A DNA stretch of 64,000 nt from Sinanaerobacter chloroacetimidivorans (GTDB taxonomy: Bacteria; Bacillota; Clostridia; Peptostreptococcales; Anaerovoracaceae). Every line of letters starts with the position of its first letter. The first letter of the stretch is position 1. The DNA lies in the NCBI RefSeq assembly GCF_018128545.1, contig NZ_JAGSND010000003.1, positions 310,001 through 374,000 of the forward strand, written 5' to 3'. The notes below the pieces were generated by a model that was not told the origin of the DNA, ran no database searches, and worked only from the letters and a program-made list of their open reading frames with translations. Positions 8,482 to 17,428 of the stretch are shown piece after piece. Position numbers and translations under genes: made by a program.

Positions 8482-9650
8482 AAAGGTTTCGCAAAATAAT
8501 GGCAATGCTGTTGGCGTTCGCTATGATCTTTTCCTTTGCTGCCTGCGGGGGCGGGGAAAAAGAACCGGCAGAAGAAACCATCAATATCGGAGCGCTGTAC
8601 AATCTGACAGGGGGTCAGGCATCTCTTGATCAGCCATCCTACAACGGTTTCAAGCTTGCTGCGGATCAAATTAATGCCAATGGCGGAATTAACGGAAAGC
8701 TGATCAATGTGGTGTCCTACGACGGAAAAACCGAACAAACTACGGTAGCCAACAATACCAAAAAGATGATCGATGTAGACAAGTGCGTCGTCGTTGCAGG
8801 CTTATCAGATTCCAACTATGCGCTGGCAGCAGGGAACATATGCCAGGAGAAGGGCATTCCGTTTATTACCTCCGGCGCTACCTTGCCTACGCTGCCCGAC
8901 CAAGTGGGGGATTTTGCATTTCTCGCTCCCTTTGGAGATAACGTGCAGGCTTATGCTGCCGCAGATTATGCCTTCGATGATCTGGGTCTGAAAAAGTGCT
9001 ATCTTTTAACCGACCAATCCATGGAATTTACCAAGACTCTGGCCCATTTCTTTGAAGAAAGGTATACGGCCAACGGCGGGGAAATTGTGCTGAAGGATAA
9101 TTACATGAACAAGGATCCTGATTTTTCCGCTCAGATCGATCGTTTTATAGCGAATAAGGGCGGTGCCGAAATCATATTCATCTCCGGTGTGCCCGATGAT
9201 GCCGGTGTGGTGGTCAAACAGCTCCGCGACAAAGGCGTTACCCTTCCCATCATCAGCGGAGACGGATTCGATACGCCGCTGCTCATTGAGATTGCGGGAG
9301 ATGCTGCAAACGATACCTATGTAGGAACCCATGCTTCTCTGGATAACCAGGATCCTTTGATGCAGGATTTCATTGCGGCCTATAAAGAAGCCTACGGTGT
9401 TGCACCTGAAAATGCTTTTGCCGGACTCGGCTATGATACGATGTACCTCATTGCCGATGCCTTATCCCGTGCTTCAGATCCTGCAGATCCTGCAGCCATT
9501 CGGGATGCCATCGCCGCTACGGAGGGCTTAAAAGGAGTGACCGGTACCGTAACCTACGAGAACGGAAGCCACGTTCCGACGAAATCTGTTACCATAAATA
9601 AGGTAGAAGACGGCAAATTCGTATTTATGAAGGAAGTCTTCCTGAAATAG
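8478..9650 (+). CDS. livK: Branched-chain amino acid-type ABC transporter, substrate-binding lipoprotein LivK
   Basis: 390 residues. Lipoprotein signal with lipobox FAAC, modified cysteine C23, then mature INIGALYNLTGGQASLDQPSYNGFKLA, the standard start of a type I periplasmic-binding fold (Peripla_BP_6). It captures the ligand outside the membrane for LivHM. The start overlaps the livM stop. The ligand cannot be read from sequence. The linked creatininase-family enzyme at 9707 suggests a small amide or cyclic amide rather than only branched-chain amino acids, an inference from context. Confidence 0.92.
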   Translation: MKRFRKIMAMLLAFAMIFSFAACGGGEKEPAEETINIGALYNLTGGQASLDQPSYNGFKLAADQINANGGINGKLINVVSYDGKTEQTTVANNTKKMIDVDKCVVVAGLSDSNYALAAGNICQEKGIPFITSGATLPTLPDQVGDFAFLAPFGDNVQAYAAADYAFDDLGLKKCYLLTDQSMEFTKTLAHFFEERYTANGGEIVLKDNYMNKDPDFSAQIDRFIANKGGAEIIFISGVPDDAGVVVKQLRDKGVTLPIISGDGFDTPLLIEIAGDAANDTYVGTHASLDNQDPLMQDFIAAYKEAYGVAPENAFAGLGYDTMYLIADALSRASDPADPAAIRDAIAATEGLKGVTGTVTYENGSHVPTKSVTINKVEDGKFVFMKEVFLK

Positions 9651-9706
9651 CAATGAAAAAAACAATATCTGTAAGAGAAGGTTTGGAAAGGGAGAGGTAA
9701 CATCAC

Positions 9707-10474
9707 ATGGCAAATCATGAATTGTTAAAACTAACGGCAAATCAGGTGCTCAACGGAAATTATGACAAGGTGATCCTGGCCATCGGCTCCTGTGAGGCCC
9801 ATGGAATGCATTTGGCGGAAGGTACGGATACGCTGGTATCCTATCAATTGTCCTGCCTGGTGGCAGACCGGGTGGAAGGCATGCTGGTGCTGCCTCCCGT
9901 CAATGTGGGCTACAGCGGCCACTATGACTCTTTTCCGTTCACGCTGACCTTAGGCTATGATACGGTAACCCAGGTGATTTATGATATTATGGAATCCGTT
10001 TTAAGAAACGGAATTACCAGAATCTTTCTGATGAACGGACATGACGGTAATATTGCACCCATGGAAATTGCTTCGCGAAAAATAAAGGAAAAATATCCGG
10101 AGGCAAGAATTGCCTCTCTGCCCCAATGGTGGGTAACGGCAGGCGAGCTCCTTCCGCCGGACACTTTCGAGGTATGGAACGGTTTGGGCCATGCGGGAGA
10201 AGGAGAAACCTCCATTGCCTATCATTTGTTTCCCCAGTGGTGTGAAAAGGACCAGGCCCATTGCGTGGTACCGGATTCTCTGCCGGAAAAGATTGAAATC
10301 AAATGGGACTTTTCGGAATTGACCAATACGGCAAATACCGGTGATGCAACGAAAGGGACTGCCGAAAAAGGAAAAAAAATGACGCATGCCCTTGTTGACT
10401 GCATTGTGGATGCCATTCAAAAGCTGGATGTAGTGAATTGGGATTATCGTACAACGGCAGTCAGAGAAAAATGA
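9707..10474 (+). CDS. Creatininase family amidohydrolase
   Basis: 255 residues with the metal-binding pattern of the creatinine amidohydrolase family: GSCEAHGMHL (E30, H32), GTD (D41), NGHDGN (H112) and GHAGEGETS (H162, E167). The family hydrolyses cyclic or formyl amides (creatinine, FAPy derivatives), and MftE belongs to it too. The gene lies 56 nt after livK behind GGGAGAGG and is the only enzyme in the transport operon, so it probably acts on the imported compound or a product of it. Whether this is creatinine itself is not shown. Confidence 0.85.
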   Translation: MANHELLKLTANQVLNGNYDKVILAIGSCEAHGMHLAEGTDTLVSYQLSCLVADRVEGMLVLPPVNVGYSGHYDSFPFTLTLGYDTVTQVIYDIMESVLRNGITRIFLMNGHDGNIAPMEIASRKIKEKYPEARIASLPQWWVTAGELLPPDTFEVWNGLGHAGEGETSIAYHLFPQWCEKDQAHCVVPDSLPEKIEIKWDFSELTNTANTGDATKGTAEKGKKMTHALVDCIVDAIQKLDVVNWDYRTTAVREK

Positions 10475-10572
10475 ATCAAATCACAGCTCTCAGGGAGAAC
10501 CCATAACAAATCACAACTCTCCAGGGGGGATCATAATATGAATGGATCATGAAAAAAGGAGGGAGTATTCCC

Positions 10573-11118
10573 ATGCCTACCATTTATTTGGATCCCTCAA
10601 CGGATGAGACAAATACCTTTGTTGGCGGCGGCAGTGAAGAGGAGTATATGAATCGGATCGCAGATGCCATGGTCCCTTATTTAAGGCTTGCCGGAATTAA
10701 TTTTGTCAGAAATAATCCCAATGATACAGTGGAAGATATCATACGGCAATCCAATAGTGAGCCTTTCGACCTGCATCTTTCCTTACGTACTGAGCCCACT
10801 ATGGAGGCTCTGCACGGACCTATCATATACTACAATATGTTCAGTCCTGACGGGCAGTCCATCGCTTATAAAATAGCCAGAAGTCTCTGGATTATTTATC
10901 CTGAGCCGGAATATGTCAATATCGTACCTACGGCAACCGAAGATGTCATTATTCGCACCAGAGCACTTGCTGTGATTGTGGATCTTGGGAATAACAAAAA
11001 CCCGGAAGACGCAGAATGGATCCGCGAAAATATTTTTCGGATTGCAAGAATTCTAGTGCTGGCCTTGACGGATTTCTTCAATATCCCCTTGGATGCAAGC
11101 CGCCCCATAGCACCCTAA
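10573..11118 (+). CDS. N-acetylmuramoyl-L-alanine amidase-like protein, degenerate metal site
   Basis: 181 residues. ATG 10573 is preferred because AAAGGAGGG (10556-10564) sits in front; ATG 10549 would lie ahead of it. The fold resembles Amidase_3 (MPTIYLDPST, GGGSEEEYMNRIADAM, FDLHLSLRTEP, VDLGNNKNPEDAEWIRENIFRIARIL). Of the usual zinc ligands, the first histidine (DPGHGG) is replaced by DPSTDE and the catalytic glutamate (ELGF) by D in VDLGN; a glutamate and H68 remain. It may be a non-catalytic or altered member. Similar short proteins occur in Clostridia without known function. It has no signal peptide. Confidence 0.6.
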   Translation: MPTIYLDPSTDETNTFVGGGSEEEYMNRIADAMVPYLRLAGINFVRNNPNDTVEDIIRQSNSEPFDLHLSLRTEPTMEALHGPIIYYNMFSPDGQSIAYKIARSLWIIYPEPEYVNIVPTATEDVIIRTRALAVIVDLGNNKNPEDAEWIRENIFRIARILVLALTDFFNIPLDASRPIAP

Positions 11119-11133
11119 TTAACATAGCTGTTT

Positions 11134-11161
11134 AGAATGGGTTTCAGCGAGAACCCATTCT
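11134..11161 (+). terminator. Hairpin terminator between convergent genes
   Basis: Perfect 10-bp stem AGAATGGGTT (11134-11143) / AACCCATTCT (11152-11161) with A/T-rich flanks. It lies between the amidase-like gene and the minus-strand AEC permease. A second stem GGAGCTG/CAGCTCC follows at 11185-11213 without a T tract. Confidence 0.6.
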
Positions 11162-11226
11162 ATTAAAATTCTATATTGCCTTTTGGAGCTGACATAATCT
11201 GAACGGCAGCTCCTGAATCCTAGCAC

Positions 11227-12165
11227 CTATATCAATCCAATCTGCTTGAGAACAAAGATCCAGAGAAATATAGTAAAGCAGGAAATCAAGGTAGTAAATG
11301 CTATGATTTCCGATGCAAGATCCGCATCACTGCCCATTTGTTTTGCCATAGGAAAGGATGCTACCGCTGTAGGTGCTGCAAATACTATCATAATTGTAGC
11401 CAGTTCTATATTTCTGAAACCTGTAAAAATGGCTGATGTCACAAATATTAACGGCATGACGGCCAGTTTCACTATGATTGATAAGATGAGATTACGAGAA
11501 TTCTCCTTCACCACGGTAATCTGGAAAGCCGCACCCATAATAACAAGAGCCAGGGGAGTGGCTATATCGGCCAGTCCGGATACAGCACTCTCGAGAAAAT
11601 AAGGTATTGGAATTTTCAGGAACAAGAAGCCCATTCCGATGAATGAAGCTATAATTAATGGATTTTTTACAATTCCTGCAAGAACTTCTCTGATGGAAAT
11701 GCGGCAGCCTCTGAAGAGTTCCAATGTAATAACGGATAGAATGTTATAGGCAGGAACAACAATGGCAATGGCCATACTTGTAATTCCTGCGCCTTCGGTT
11801 CCAAAGAGGTTGATTACCAAAGGCAGTCCGAAAAGAATAAAGTTGCTGCGAAACATTCCCTGAATCATAGCTCCCCTTTTCTGAGCGTATTTTTCTGCCT
11901 TTACGCCTATGAGGATAGCCAAAAGCCACATCAAGAGGATGCCCCCAAATATATAAAACATCAATTTAGGCTGAAGTGCCATGTCGATATCAGTTTTATA
12001 AATATTATAAAAAAGCAGAGTCGGCATAAAGACCTTGAACACAAGATTATTAACCTGACTCTGGGAGGTTTCGCTTAACAACCCTCTCAAGCGTATGCAA
12101 TAGCCCAGAACCATCCAGATGAACATGGGGATCACGGCGTTAAATGATATTATAAGATTTTCCAT
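11227..12165 (-). CDS. AEC family transporter (auxin efflux carrier / malate permease type)
   Basis: 312 residues with about ten hydrophobic helices arranged as an inverted repeat. The N-terminus VIPMFIWMVLGYCIRLRGLLSE and the central NPLIIASFIGMGF and PLALVIMGA segments are typical of AEC carriers, which in anaerobes move organic acids such as malate. The gene lies 14 nt downstream of the aldolase gene on the same strand, so the two are co-transcribed. In this setting it probably moves the substrate or an acidic product (for example pyruvate or lactate) of the aldolase pathway; that is inferred from position only. Confidence 0.85.
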   Translation of the reverse strand: MENLIISFNAVIPMFIWMVLGYCIRLRGLLSETSQSQVNNLVFKVFMPTLLFYNIYKTDIDMALQPKLMFYIFGGILLMWLLAILIGVKAEKYAQKRGAMIQGMFRSNFILFGLPLVINLFGTEGAGITSMAIAIVVPAYNILSVITLELFRGCRISIREVLAGIVKNPLIIASFIGMGFLFLKIPIPYFLESAVSGLADIATPLALVIMGAAFQITVVKENSRNLILSIIVKLAVMPLIFVTSAIFTGFRNIELATIMIVFAAPTAVASFPMAKQMGSDADLASEIIAFTTLISCFTIFLWIFVLKQIGLI

Positions 12166-12179
12166 TAGCCTACCCCATA

Positions 12180-12995
12180 TTACTTGTTTGTCCTGTCTTT
12201 TTGAGAATGATTGTTTTGAAATTCTGCCTGAAATTCTTTTACGGAAGTCGCTGCAAGCTTTGCAAGATCCGTTGCGTCAGACATAAAATAAACTAAACTG
12301 TAACCACGTGCATATAATTTTTTCGCAGTATGGATATCAGGTGCAATGGTTCCTAAAAACTTGCCGGCTTTTTTTGTACCTTCTTCGATTTTTCTGATAG
12401 CACTCTGCACCTCCGGTGCCGCAGGATTTGCCAGAAACCCCATAGAGGTAGACAAATCTGAAGGACCGATAAAGATTCCGTCTACTCCTTCTACTGAAGC
12501 GATGTCATCAATATTGTCAACTCCTTCGGGAGTTTCAATAGCAACCATAACTAAAATATCCTGATTGGCGCGCTCGTAGTATTCAGACTTGTTTAAACTG
12601 AAATTCACTGCCCTCTGACTTCCTGCAATTCCCCGAAAACCCTGAGGTGCATATTTACAGGATTTAACGGCATATTCCGCTTCTTCTTTTGTTGAAACAT
12701 AGGGGATATGAATTCCATATGCACCTGCGTCAAGAACACGTTTACACCAAACCATATCATTCCAAGGTACTCTGACAAAAGGAACACAATCAGTGCCTTT
12801 TGTGGCTTGTATTAAAGTTATTAAAGTGGACATGTCTATAGGAGCATGTTCCATGTCGATTACAAGGACCTCAAAACCGGCCTCTGCTAATATTTCTGCA
12901 CTCAGATTGCTTCCGAGCTGTGCCCAAGCTGCAGAAACAGGTTCTTGATGTTTTAATTTATTCATTATTGTATGATCAAAAAAATTTCGACTCAT
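12180..12995 (-). CDS. HpcH/HpaI family class II aldolase
   Basis: 271 residues from ATG at 12995 (MSRNFFDH), which has AGAGG 8 nt upstream; an earlier ATG at 13013 contains that ribosome site inside its codons. The family cleaves 2-keto-3-deoxy (4-hydroxy-2-oxo) acids to pyruvate and an aldehyde with a divalent metal. Visible: catalytic histidine in MEHAPID, FVRVPW arginine, metal glutamate in AIETPEGV and aspartate in IGPSDLS. It is divergent from the sigma-54 activator at 13212 and paired with the AEC permease. A dehydratase across the regulator could produce its substrate. Confidence 0.88.
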   Translation of the reverse strand: MSRNFFDHTIMNKLKHQEPVSAAWAQLGSNLSAEILAEAGFEVLVIDMEHAPIDMSTLITLIQATKGTDCVPFVRVPWNDMVWCKRVLDAGAYGIHIPYVSTKEEAEYAVKSCKYAPQGFRGIAGSQRAVNFSLNKSEYYERANQDILVMVAIETPEGVDNIDDIASVEGVDGIFIGPSDLSTSMGFLANPAAPEVQSAIRKIEEGTKKAGKFLGTIAPDIHTAKKLYARGYSLVYFMSDATDLAKLAATSVKEFQAEFQNNHSQKDRTNK

Positions 12996-13043
12996 CTTTC
13001 TTACCTCTTTCATTCATTCGTTATTATTACGTTTATTACACGC

Positions 13044-13069
13044 AAAAAAGCACCTGGCCAAAGCGGTGC
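13044..13069 (-). terminator. Hairpin plus T tract in the aldolase leader (minus strand)
   Basis: Read on the minus strand, GCACC (13069-13065) pairs with GGTGC (13054-13050) and is followed by six T. The stem is short, so this is either an attenuator ahead of the aldolase or chance structure. It lies in the gap between the aldolase and the activator gene. Confidence 0.35.
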
Positions 13070-13157
13070 ATTATAATTATAGGCGAAATCATGATTTTCT
13101 TTAGCATAGTATATATGATCGGATTAGTCAAGCAGCTAAAAAAACAAAAGGTTTGCG

Positions 13158-13200
13158 AAATGATACCAAATGAAATAAAATGAAACGAAGTGAATTCCTG
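13158..13200. promoter_or_regulatory. Four 10-bp-phased TGA(A/T) repeats, candidate activator binding array
   Basis: Decamers begin at 13161, 13171, 13181 and 13191, each starting TGAW and, for the first three, preceded by AAA. The third carries the core AATGAAACGAAGTGA, nearly the same as AATGAAACAAAATGA near 15319. It sits just ahead of the activator gene and about 170 nt from the aldolase start, where a sigma-54 enhancer would be expected. Confidence 0.5.
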
Positions 13201-13211
13201 AGGAGGTAAAA

Positions 13212-15251
13212 ATGATTAATATTGCTATGATGTTTCCGTGGAGCGGATTCTTCCATGTTGCTGAGGAGGTCATCAGAGCCGATAAAGACTCTAACAGAAA
13301 GAATCAAATCGCTGTTCATGACGGGGAAGATATTGAATATACAGTGGAAGAAATCCTAGTTCCTAATAATATTGTAGATATGGAAAAAATAAAGGATATT
13401 GATGTGATTATATCACGTGGAATTACCGCAGCAATCATAAAAAGACAGGTGGGAGACATCCCGGTGGTTGAGATTCCGGTAGTTGGAAACGATCTGGTAA
13501 GGAGTTTGTTTGAGGCGAAAAAACGATATGGTAATTACAAAACCGGCGTAATAGGCAGTGAACGTATGATTTACGGTGTAGAAGGCATGGCAGAAATAGT
13601 GGGAATGGAACTTCGCCCTTACTTCAGACAAACCCCGGATGATGCAAAGGAAAGGGTGGACGAGGCTATTGCAGATGGCTGCAAGATCATAGTAGGAGGA
13701 GTGAAAAGCTGCTCCTATGCAGAAGAAATGGGGCTTTGTGCATTAGTGATCAGAACTGGAAAGGAAGCATTCTGGCAGGCGCTGAGAGAAGCAAAGCGTG
13801 CGGCGCAGATTTCACTGGTAGAGCAGGCTAAAGCAAAGAGGGTTCAGGCTATTCTGGATTATGCACAAAGCGGTATTCTGGAAGTTGATAACAACGGTTA
13901 TCTAACTGTATGCAATGTTACTGCCCAGGAAATGCTGGGTCTTGACAATGATGCTATAGGCAAACCCGTGAAATCTGTTATCCAGCAGGGAATGCTTTTG
14001 GAATTAATTGAAAAAAAAGAGCCTTGCAAGGATGAACTGGTGAAATACGGAAATATAACAATGACTGTAAATCTTGCTGAGGTTAAGGTTAAGAACAAAG
14101 CAACCGGTCTGGTTGTAACCTCGGAGGATATCACGCGGGTTCAACAGATGGAAGGAGTCATCCGTAAAAAAATCAATACAAAGGGTTATGTTGCAAAGCA
14201 TAACTTTGACAGCATCATTGGAAAGAGCGAGGCGATTCTTGAAACCATTGAAAATGCCAAACGGTTTGCCGTGGTTGATTCGGATGTATTGATATTAGGA
14301 AACTCAGGTACAGGAAAAGAGCTTTTCGCACAGAGTATTCACAATTTCAGTAATCGGAACATGGGACCCTTTGTCGCCATTAACTGTGCAGCGATTCAGG
14401 CGAATCTTTTGGAAAGTGAGTTGTTCGGGTATGTTGAGGGAGCGTTTACCGGCGCCATGAAGGGCGGAAAGCAAGGACTCTTTGAGCAGGCTCATGGCGG
14501 GACTATATTCCTTGATGAAATTGCAGAAATGCCTATCGATTTGCAGAGCAAGCTGCTAAGGGTACTGGAGGAGCGGGAGGTCATGCGGCTGGGAGATGAT
14601 AAAATTATTCCGATAGACATTCGTGTTGTTGCAGCTACAAATAAAAAACTCAGTGACTTTGTAAAGAAGAATTTATTCAGGGAAGATCTGTATTATCGAT
14701 TGGATGTATTAACCATCAAGTTGCCAGATCTGTCGGAAAGGGGTAAGGATGTCTCGCTGATCGCTGACCACTTTATCAATAAATATGGAGTGTACTATGG
14801 CATGCCTAATATCATTATGATGGACAATGCCAAAGAGGTGCTGGAGAAGGCGGAATGGAAAGGAAATGTACGGCAGTTGAAAAATATCTGCACAAGAGCA
14901 ATCGTACTGAATAAAAGCGGTATCATTGATGCAAATGAAATGAGTCGCTTACTGCAAGCTGCCGATTGCTGCGTATCCGAAGACTCTCGAAACGTAAAAC
15001 GGCCGATACTGATGGATAAAGAAGATGCTGATAGGAAGGAAGAGAGCCTTACTCTCACAGAACATGCTATAGATGGGATAGAAGATATTTTTGCAAATTG
15101 TGTAAACAGAGAAGAGAGATTTGAAGCCGCCAGGATTATGAATGCCTTGGAGCTTTGCAATTATAATAGAACCGGTGCGCTGGAAATGCTTGGGATGAGT
15201 AGGGCGACACTATGGCGAAAAATGAAAAAGTATTGGCCTCAAATGAAGTAA
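13212..15251 (+). CDS. PrpR-type sigma-54-dependent transcriptional activator
   Basis: 679 residues, start ATG 13212 with GAGGAGG just upstream. Domains: PrpR N-terminal sensory domain (about 1-195, with [12 protein letters not shown] and VPVVEIPV-like strands), PAS domain (about 208-315), sigma-54 AAA+ domain (about 332-570) and a Fis-type helix-turn-helix at the C-terminus (about 640-675, [21 protein letters not shown]). Walker A is GNSGTGKE (363-370), the sigma-54 contact loop GAFTGA is intact (410-415) and Walker B is TIFLDE. It lies between two catabolic units and is the probable activator of both. PrpR_N domains sense small organic acids or their CoA or keto forms. Confidence 0.92.
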   Translation: MINIAMMFPWSGFFHVAEEVIRADKDSNRKNQIAVHDGEDIEYTVEEILVPNNIVDMEKIKDIDVIISRGITAAIIKRQVGDIPVVEIPVVGNDLVRSLFEAKKRYGNYKTGVIGSERMIYGVEGMAEIVGMELRPYFRQTPDDAKERVDEAIADGCKIIVGGVKSCSYAEEMGLCALVIRTGKEAFWQALREAKRAAQISLVEQAKAKRVQAILDYAQSGILEVDNNGYLTVCNVTAQEMLGLDNDAIGKPVKSVIQQGMLLELIEKKEPCKDELVKYGNITMTVNLAEVKVKNKATGLVVTSEDITRVQQMEGVIRKKINTKGYVAKHNFDSIIGKSEAILETIENAKRFAVVDSDVLILGNSGTGKELFAQSIHNFSNRNMGPFVAINCAAIQANLLESELFGYVEGAFTGAMKGGKQGLFEQAHGGTIFLDEIAEMPIDLQSKLLRVLEEREVMRLGDDKIIPIDIRVVAATNKKLSDFVKKNLFREDLYYRLDVLTIKLPDLSERGKDVSLIADHFINKYGVYYGMPNIIMMDNAKEVLEKAEWKGNVRQLKNICTRAIVLNKSGIIDANEMSRLLQAADCCVSEDSRNVKRPILMDKEDADRKEESLTLTEHAIDGIEDIFANCVNREERFEAARIMNALELCNYNRTGALEMLGMSRATLWRKMKKYWPQMK

Positions 15252-15290
15252 GGCAGAGATACTGCTGATTAAGTGTTGTACTTGGTAAGG

Positions 15291-15340
15291 TTAAATAAAA
15301 TGAATAATGATTAAATATAATGAAACAAAATGATGCAATA
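15291..15340. promoter_or_regulatory. Second 10-bp-phased repeat array plus TGGCAC element, upstream of the dehydratase operon
   Basis: Decamers at 15291, 15301, 15311, 15321 and 15331 follow the pattern T(G/T)AAAYAAAA; TGA steps fall at 15301, 15321 and 15331. They match the array at 13161-13200 in phase and core sequence. A -24-like TGGCAC lies at 15358-15363, but the expected GC at the -12 position is TT, so the sigma-54 promoter itself is not secure. The remaining gap up to 15675 shows no gene. Confidence 0.45.
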
Positions 15341-15675
15341 GGAAACGTGAACCTGCCTGGCACAAATTATTTAGGGTTTAAAAAATAAAAAAATAAAGTA
15401 ATTTATTATCTTCATTTAAAATATTTTGACCGAATATAGTTATGTGGAAAAAACCTGTGAAAGGCAGTGCTTTGAATCAGTACGGCAACATTAACAGTAA
15501 AATCCGGTTAAGAATTTTTTATAAATCTGCTAAATACTGCGAGTTTATTTTAAATTTTGGCGCAGCTTTTGCTATAACAATTCTTGTGGCCATACGATTA
15601 CAGGCGAAAATCAGGGTGGCGTTAAGCAGCACTGATTGTAATCATGATTTAGACACAAGGAGGAAGAAAGCAAGA

Positions 15676-17361
15676 ATGAATGAAAAATCTTACCGCAGCA
15701 GGGATGTTGTGGAAGGTCCTGAGCATGCGGGTAACAGAGCTCATTTAAAATGTGTGGGACTCATTGAAGACGAATTAGAAAGACCTTTTATCGGTGTTGT
15801 TAACACCTTTAATGAAATGCATCCGGGGCATATGCATCTGCAGGAGCTTTCGCAGGCAGTAAAAGACGGTATCAGAAGAGAAGGCGGTATTCCTTTTGAG
15901 TTCAATACCATAGCAATATGCGATGGTATCACTCAGGGGAATATAGGAATGTGTTCGGTGCTGCCCAGCAGAGATGTTATTGTGGACTCAATTGAGGTGA
16001 CGGCGGAAGCACAGCGCCTGGATGGAATTGTTATCATTGCGACGTGCGATAAGATTGTTCCGGCAGCTATCATGGCAGTGGGAAGGCTGAATATTCCGGC
16101 GGTCATCCTTTGCGGCGGTGTCATGCTTTCGGGTCGATACAAAGGAAGGAATCTTGCAATCCACCAGATCAGAGAAGTTAGTGCGCAGATTTCTACAGGC
16201 GGTGTTTCTGAAGAGGAACTGAAGGTAATGGAAGAAGCTATCTGCCCCACTGCGGGTGGATGTTCCATGCTTGGGACAGCAAATACCATGGCTTGTCTTG
16301 CAGAAGCGCTGGGATTGACCATACCTGGAAGTTCTACTACTCCAGCGGTATATTCCAGAAAGAAACGGGAAGCAAAGCTATCCGGAATTACTGTGGTCAG
16401 GCTTGTTAAGGAGGATATAAAGCCCAGGGATATTGTTACGAAAGCTTCCGTTGAGAATATGCTGACAATTAATATGGCAATCGGAGGTTCAACAAATACG
16501 ACACTTCATATTCCGGCAATTGCCTCTGAATTTGGATATAAGGTAACTCCCCGGGATTTTGAAAGAGTGAGCAGGTCGACTCCTCACCTTGCCAATGTGA
16601 AGCCTTCCGGTAAATATGCCATGCAGGAGTTTGATGAAGCTGGCGGCGTTCCTGCGGTTATACAGGAATTAGGAGAAAAACATTTAGACTTAAAGGTAAT
16701 GACTGTGAATGGAATTACCTTAGGCCAGTACCCAGTAAATAGGCAGTCCATCATTGATGATATCATTACAACACTGGATAAGCCTCTTCATGAGGAAGGC
16801 AGTATTGCAATACTGCAAGGTAATCTTGCTCCTGAGGGTGCAGTTTGCAAACAGTCTGCAATTGTAGAGAATATGAAAGTCCATACAGGACCCGCCAGAG
16901 TGTATGAATCTCAGGAAGATGCCATTGATGCAATGAAGAAGGGCGAGATTCAGGAAGGGGACGTCATAGTCATAAGATATGAAGGGCCAAAGGGCGGGCC
17001 TGGTATGAGAGAAATGCATGCCGCAACTACTGCTCTGGTTGGTATGGGACTTAGCACAAGCACCGCGCTGATCACAGATGGCAGATTCTCTGGTGCCTCC
17101 AGGGGGCCTCTCATTGGACACATTTCTCCGGAGGCGGCAGCAGGAGGTCCTATCGCTTTGATTAAAAACGGCGACATGATCCATATCGACATCCCTAAAA
17201 GAGAGATCTCAGTTGCATTAAGCAGCGAAGAACTTACGGAAAGAAGAAAAACATGGCAGCCGCTTCCGCCAAAAGCTGTTGGGAAATATCTGACAAGGTA
17301 CAGTAATTTAGTTGGAAGCGTATGGGACGGTGCACAACTTGGTGACGGCTCAAAGATATGA
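15676..17361 (+). CDS. IlvD/Edd family dehydratase (dihydroxy-acid or sugar-acid dehydratase)
   Basis: 561 residues. ATG 15676 is chosen with AAGGAGGAAG (15657-15666) upstream; the open frame reaches back to 15442 but the extra residues are AT-rich and unlike the family. The protein dehydrates a 2,3-dihydroxy acid to a 2-keto-3-deoxy acid with an iron-sulfur cluster. Visible Fe-S and active-site stretches: CDGITQGNIGM, ATCDKIVPA and PTAGGCSMLGTANTMA, and near the end DGRFSGASRGPLIGH. These differ from the usual biosynthetic IlvD signatures, and the neighbours are transporter genes and an aldolase, so a catabolic aldonate-type substrate is more likely than valine synthesis. ilvC is absent nearby. 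Confidence 0.85.
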   Translation: MNEKSYRSRDVVEGPEHAGNRAHLKCVGLIEDELERPFIGVVNTFNEMHPGHMHLQELSQAVKDGIRREGGIPFEFNTIAICDGITQGNIGMCSVLPSRDVIVDSIEVTAEAQRLDGIVIIATCDKIVPAAIMAVGRLNIPAVILCGGVMLSGRYKGRNLAIHQIREVSAQISTGGVSEEELKVMEEAICPTAGGCSMLGTANTMACLAEALGLTIPGSSTTPAVYSRKKREAKLSGITVVRLVKEDIKPRDIVTKASVENMLTINMAIGGSTNTTLHIPAIASEFGYKVTPRDFERVSRSTPHLANVKPSGKYAMQEFDEAGGVPAVIQELGEKHLDLKVMTVNGITLGQYPVNRQSIIDDIITTLDKPLHEEGSIAILQGNLAPEGAVCKQSAIVENMKVHTGPARVYESQEDAIDAMKKGEIQEGDVIVIRYEGPKGGPGMREMHAATTALVGMGLSTSTALITDGRFSGASRGPLIGHISPEAAAGGPIALIKNGDMIHIDIPKREISVALSSEELTERRKTWQPLPPKAVGKYLTRYSNLVGSVWDGAQLGDGSKI

Positions 17362-17428
17362 TATTTGAGAATCGCTATTGATAATCAGTAAATGGAATAG
17401 AAAAGAGAAGAAAGGGAGTAAAGAAGAA

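Noticed and set aside
9707-10474. Mycofactocin protease MftE
   Set aside because: Same family, but no mycofactocin genes nearby; context is an ABC importer.
13040-13075. Sigma-54 promoter for the aldolase gene on the minus strand
   Set aside because: AGGTGC and TTTTTTGC resemble -24/-12 elements but the GG to GC spacing is one base short; the region is better read as a hairpin with a T tract.
15442-15675. 78-residue N-terminal extension of the dehydratase
   Set aside because: Not family-like, AT-rich, no ribosome site; ATG 15676 has AAGGAGGAAG upstream.
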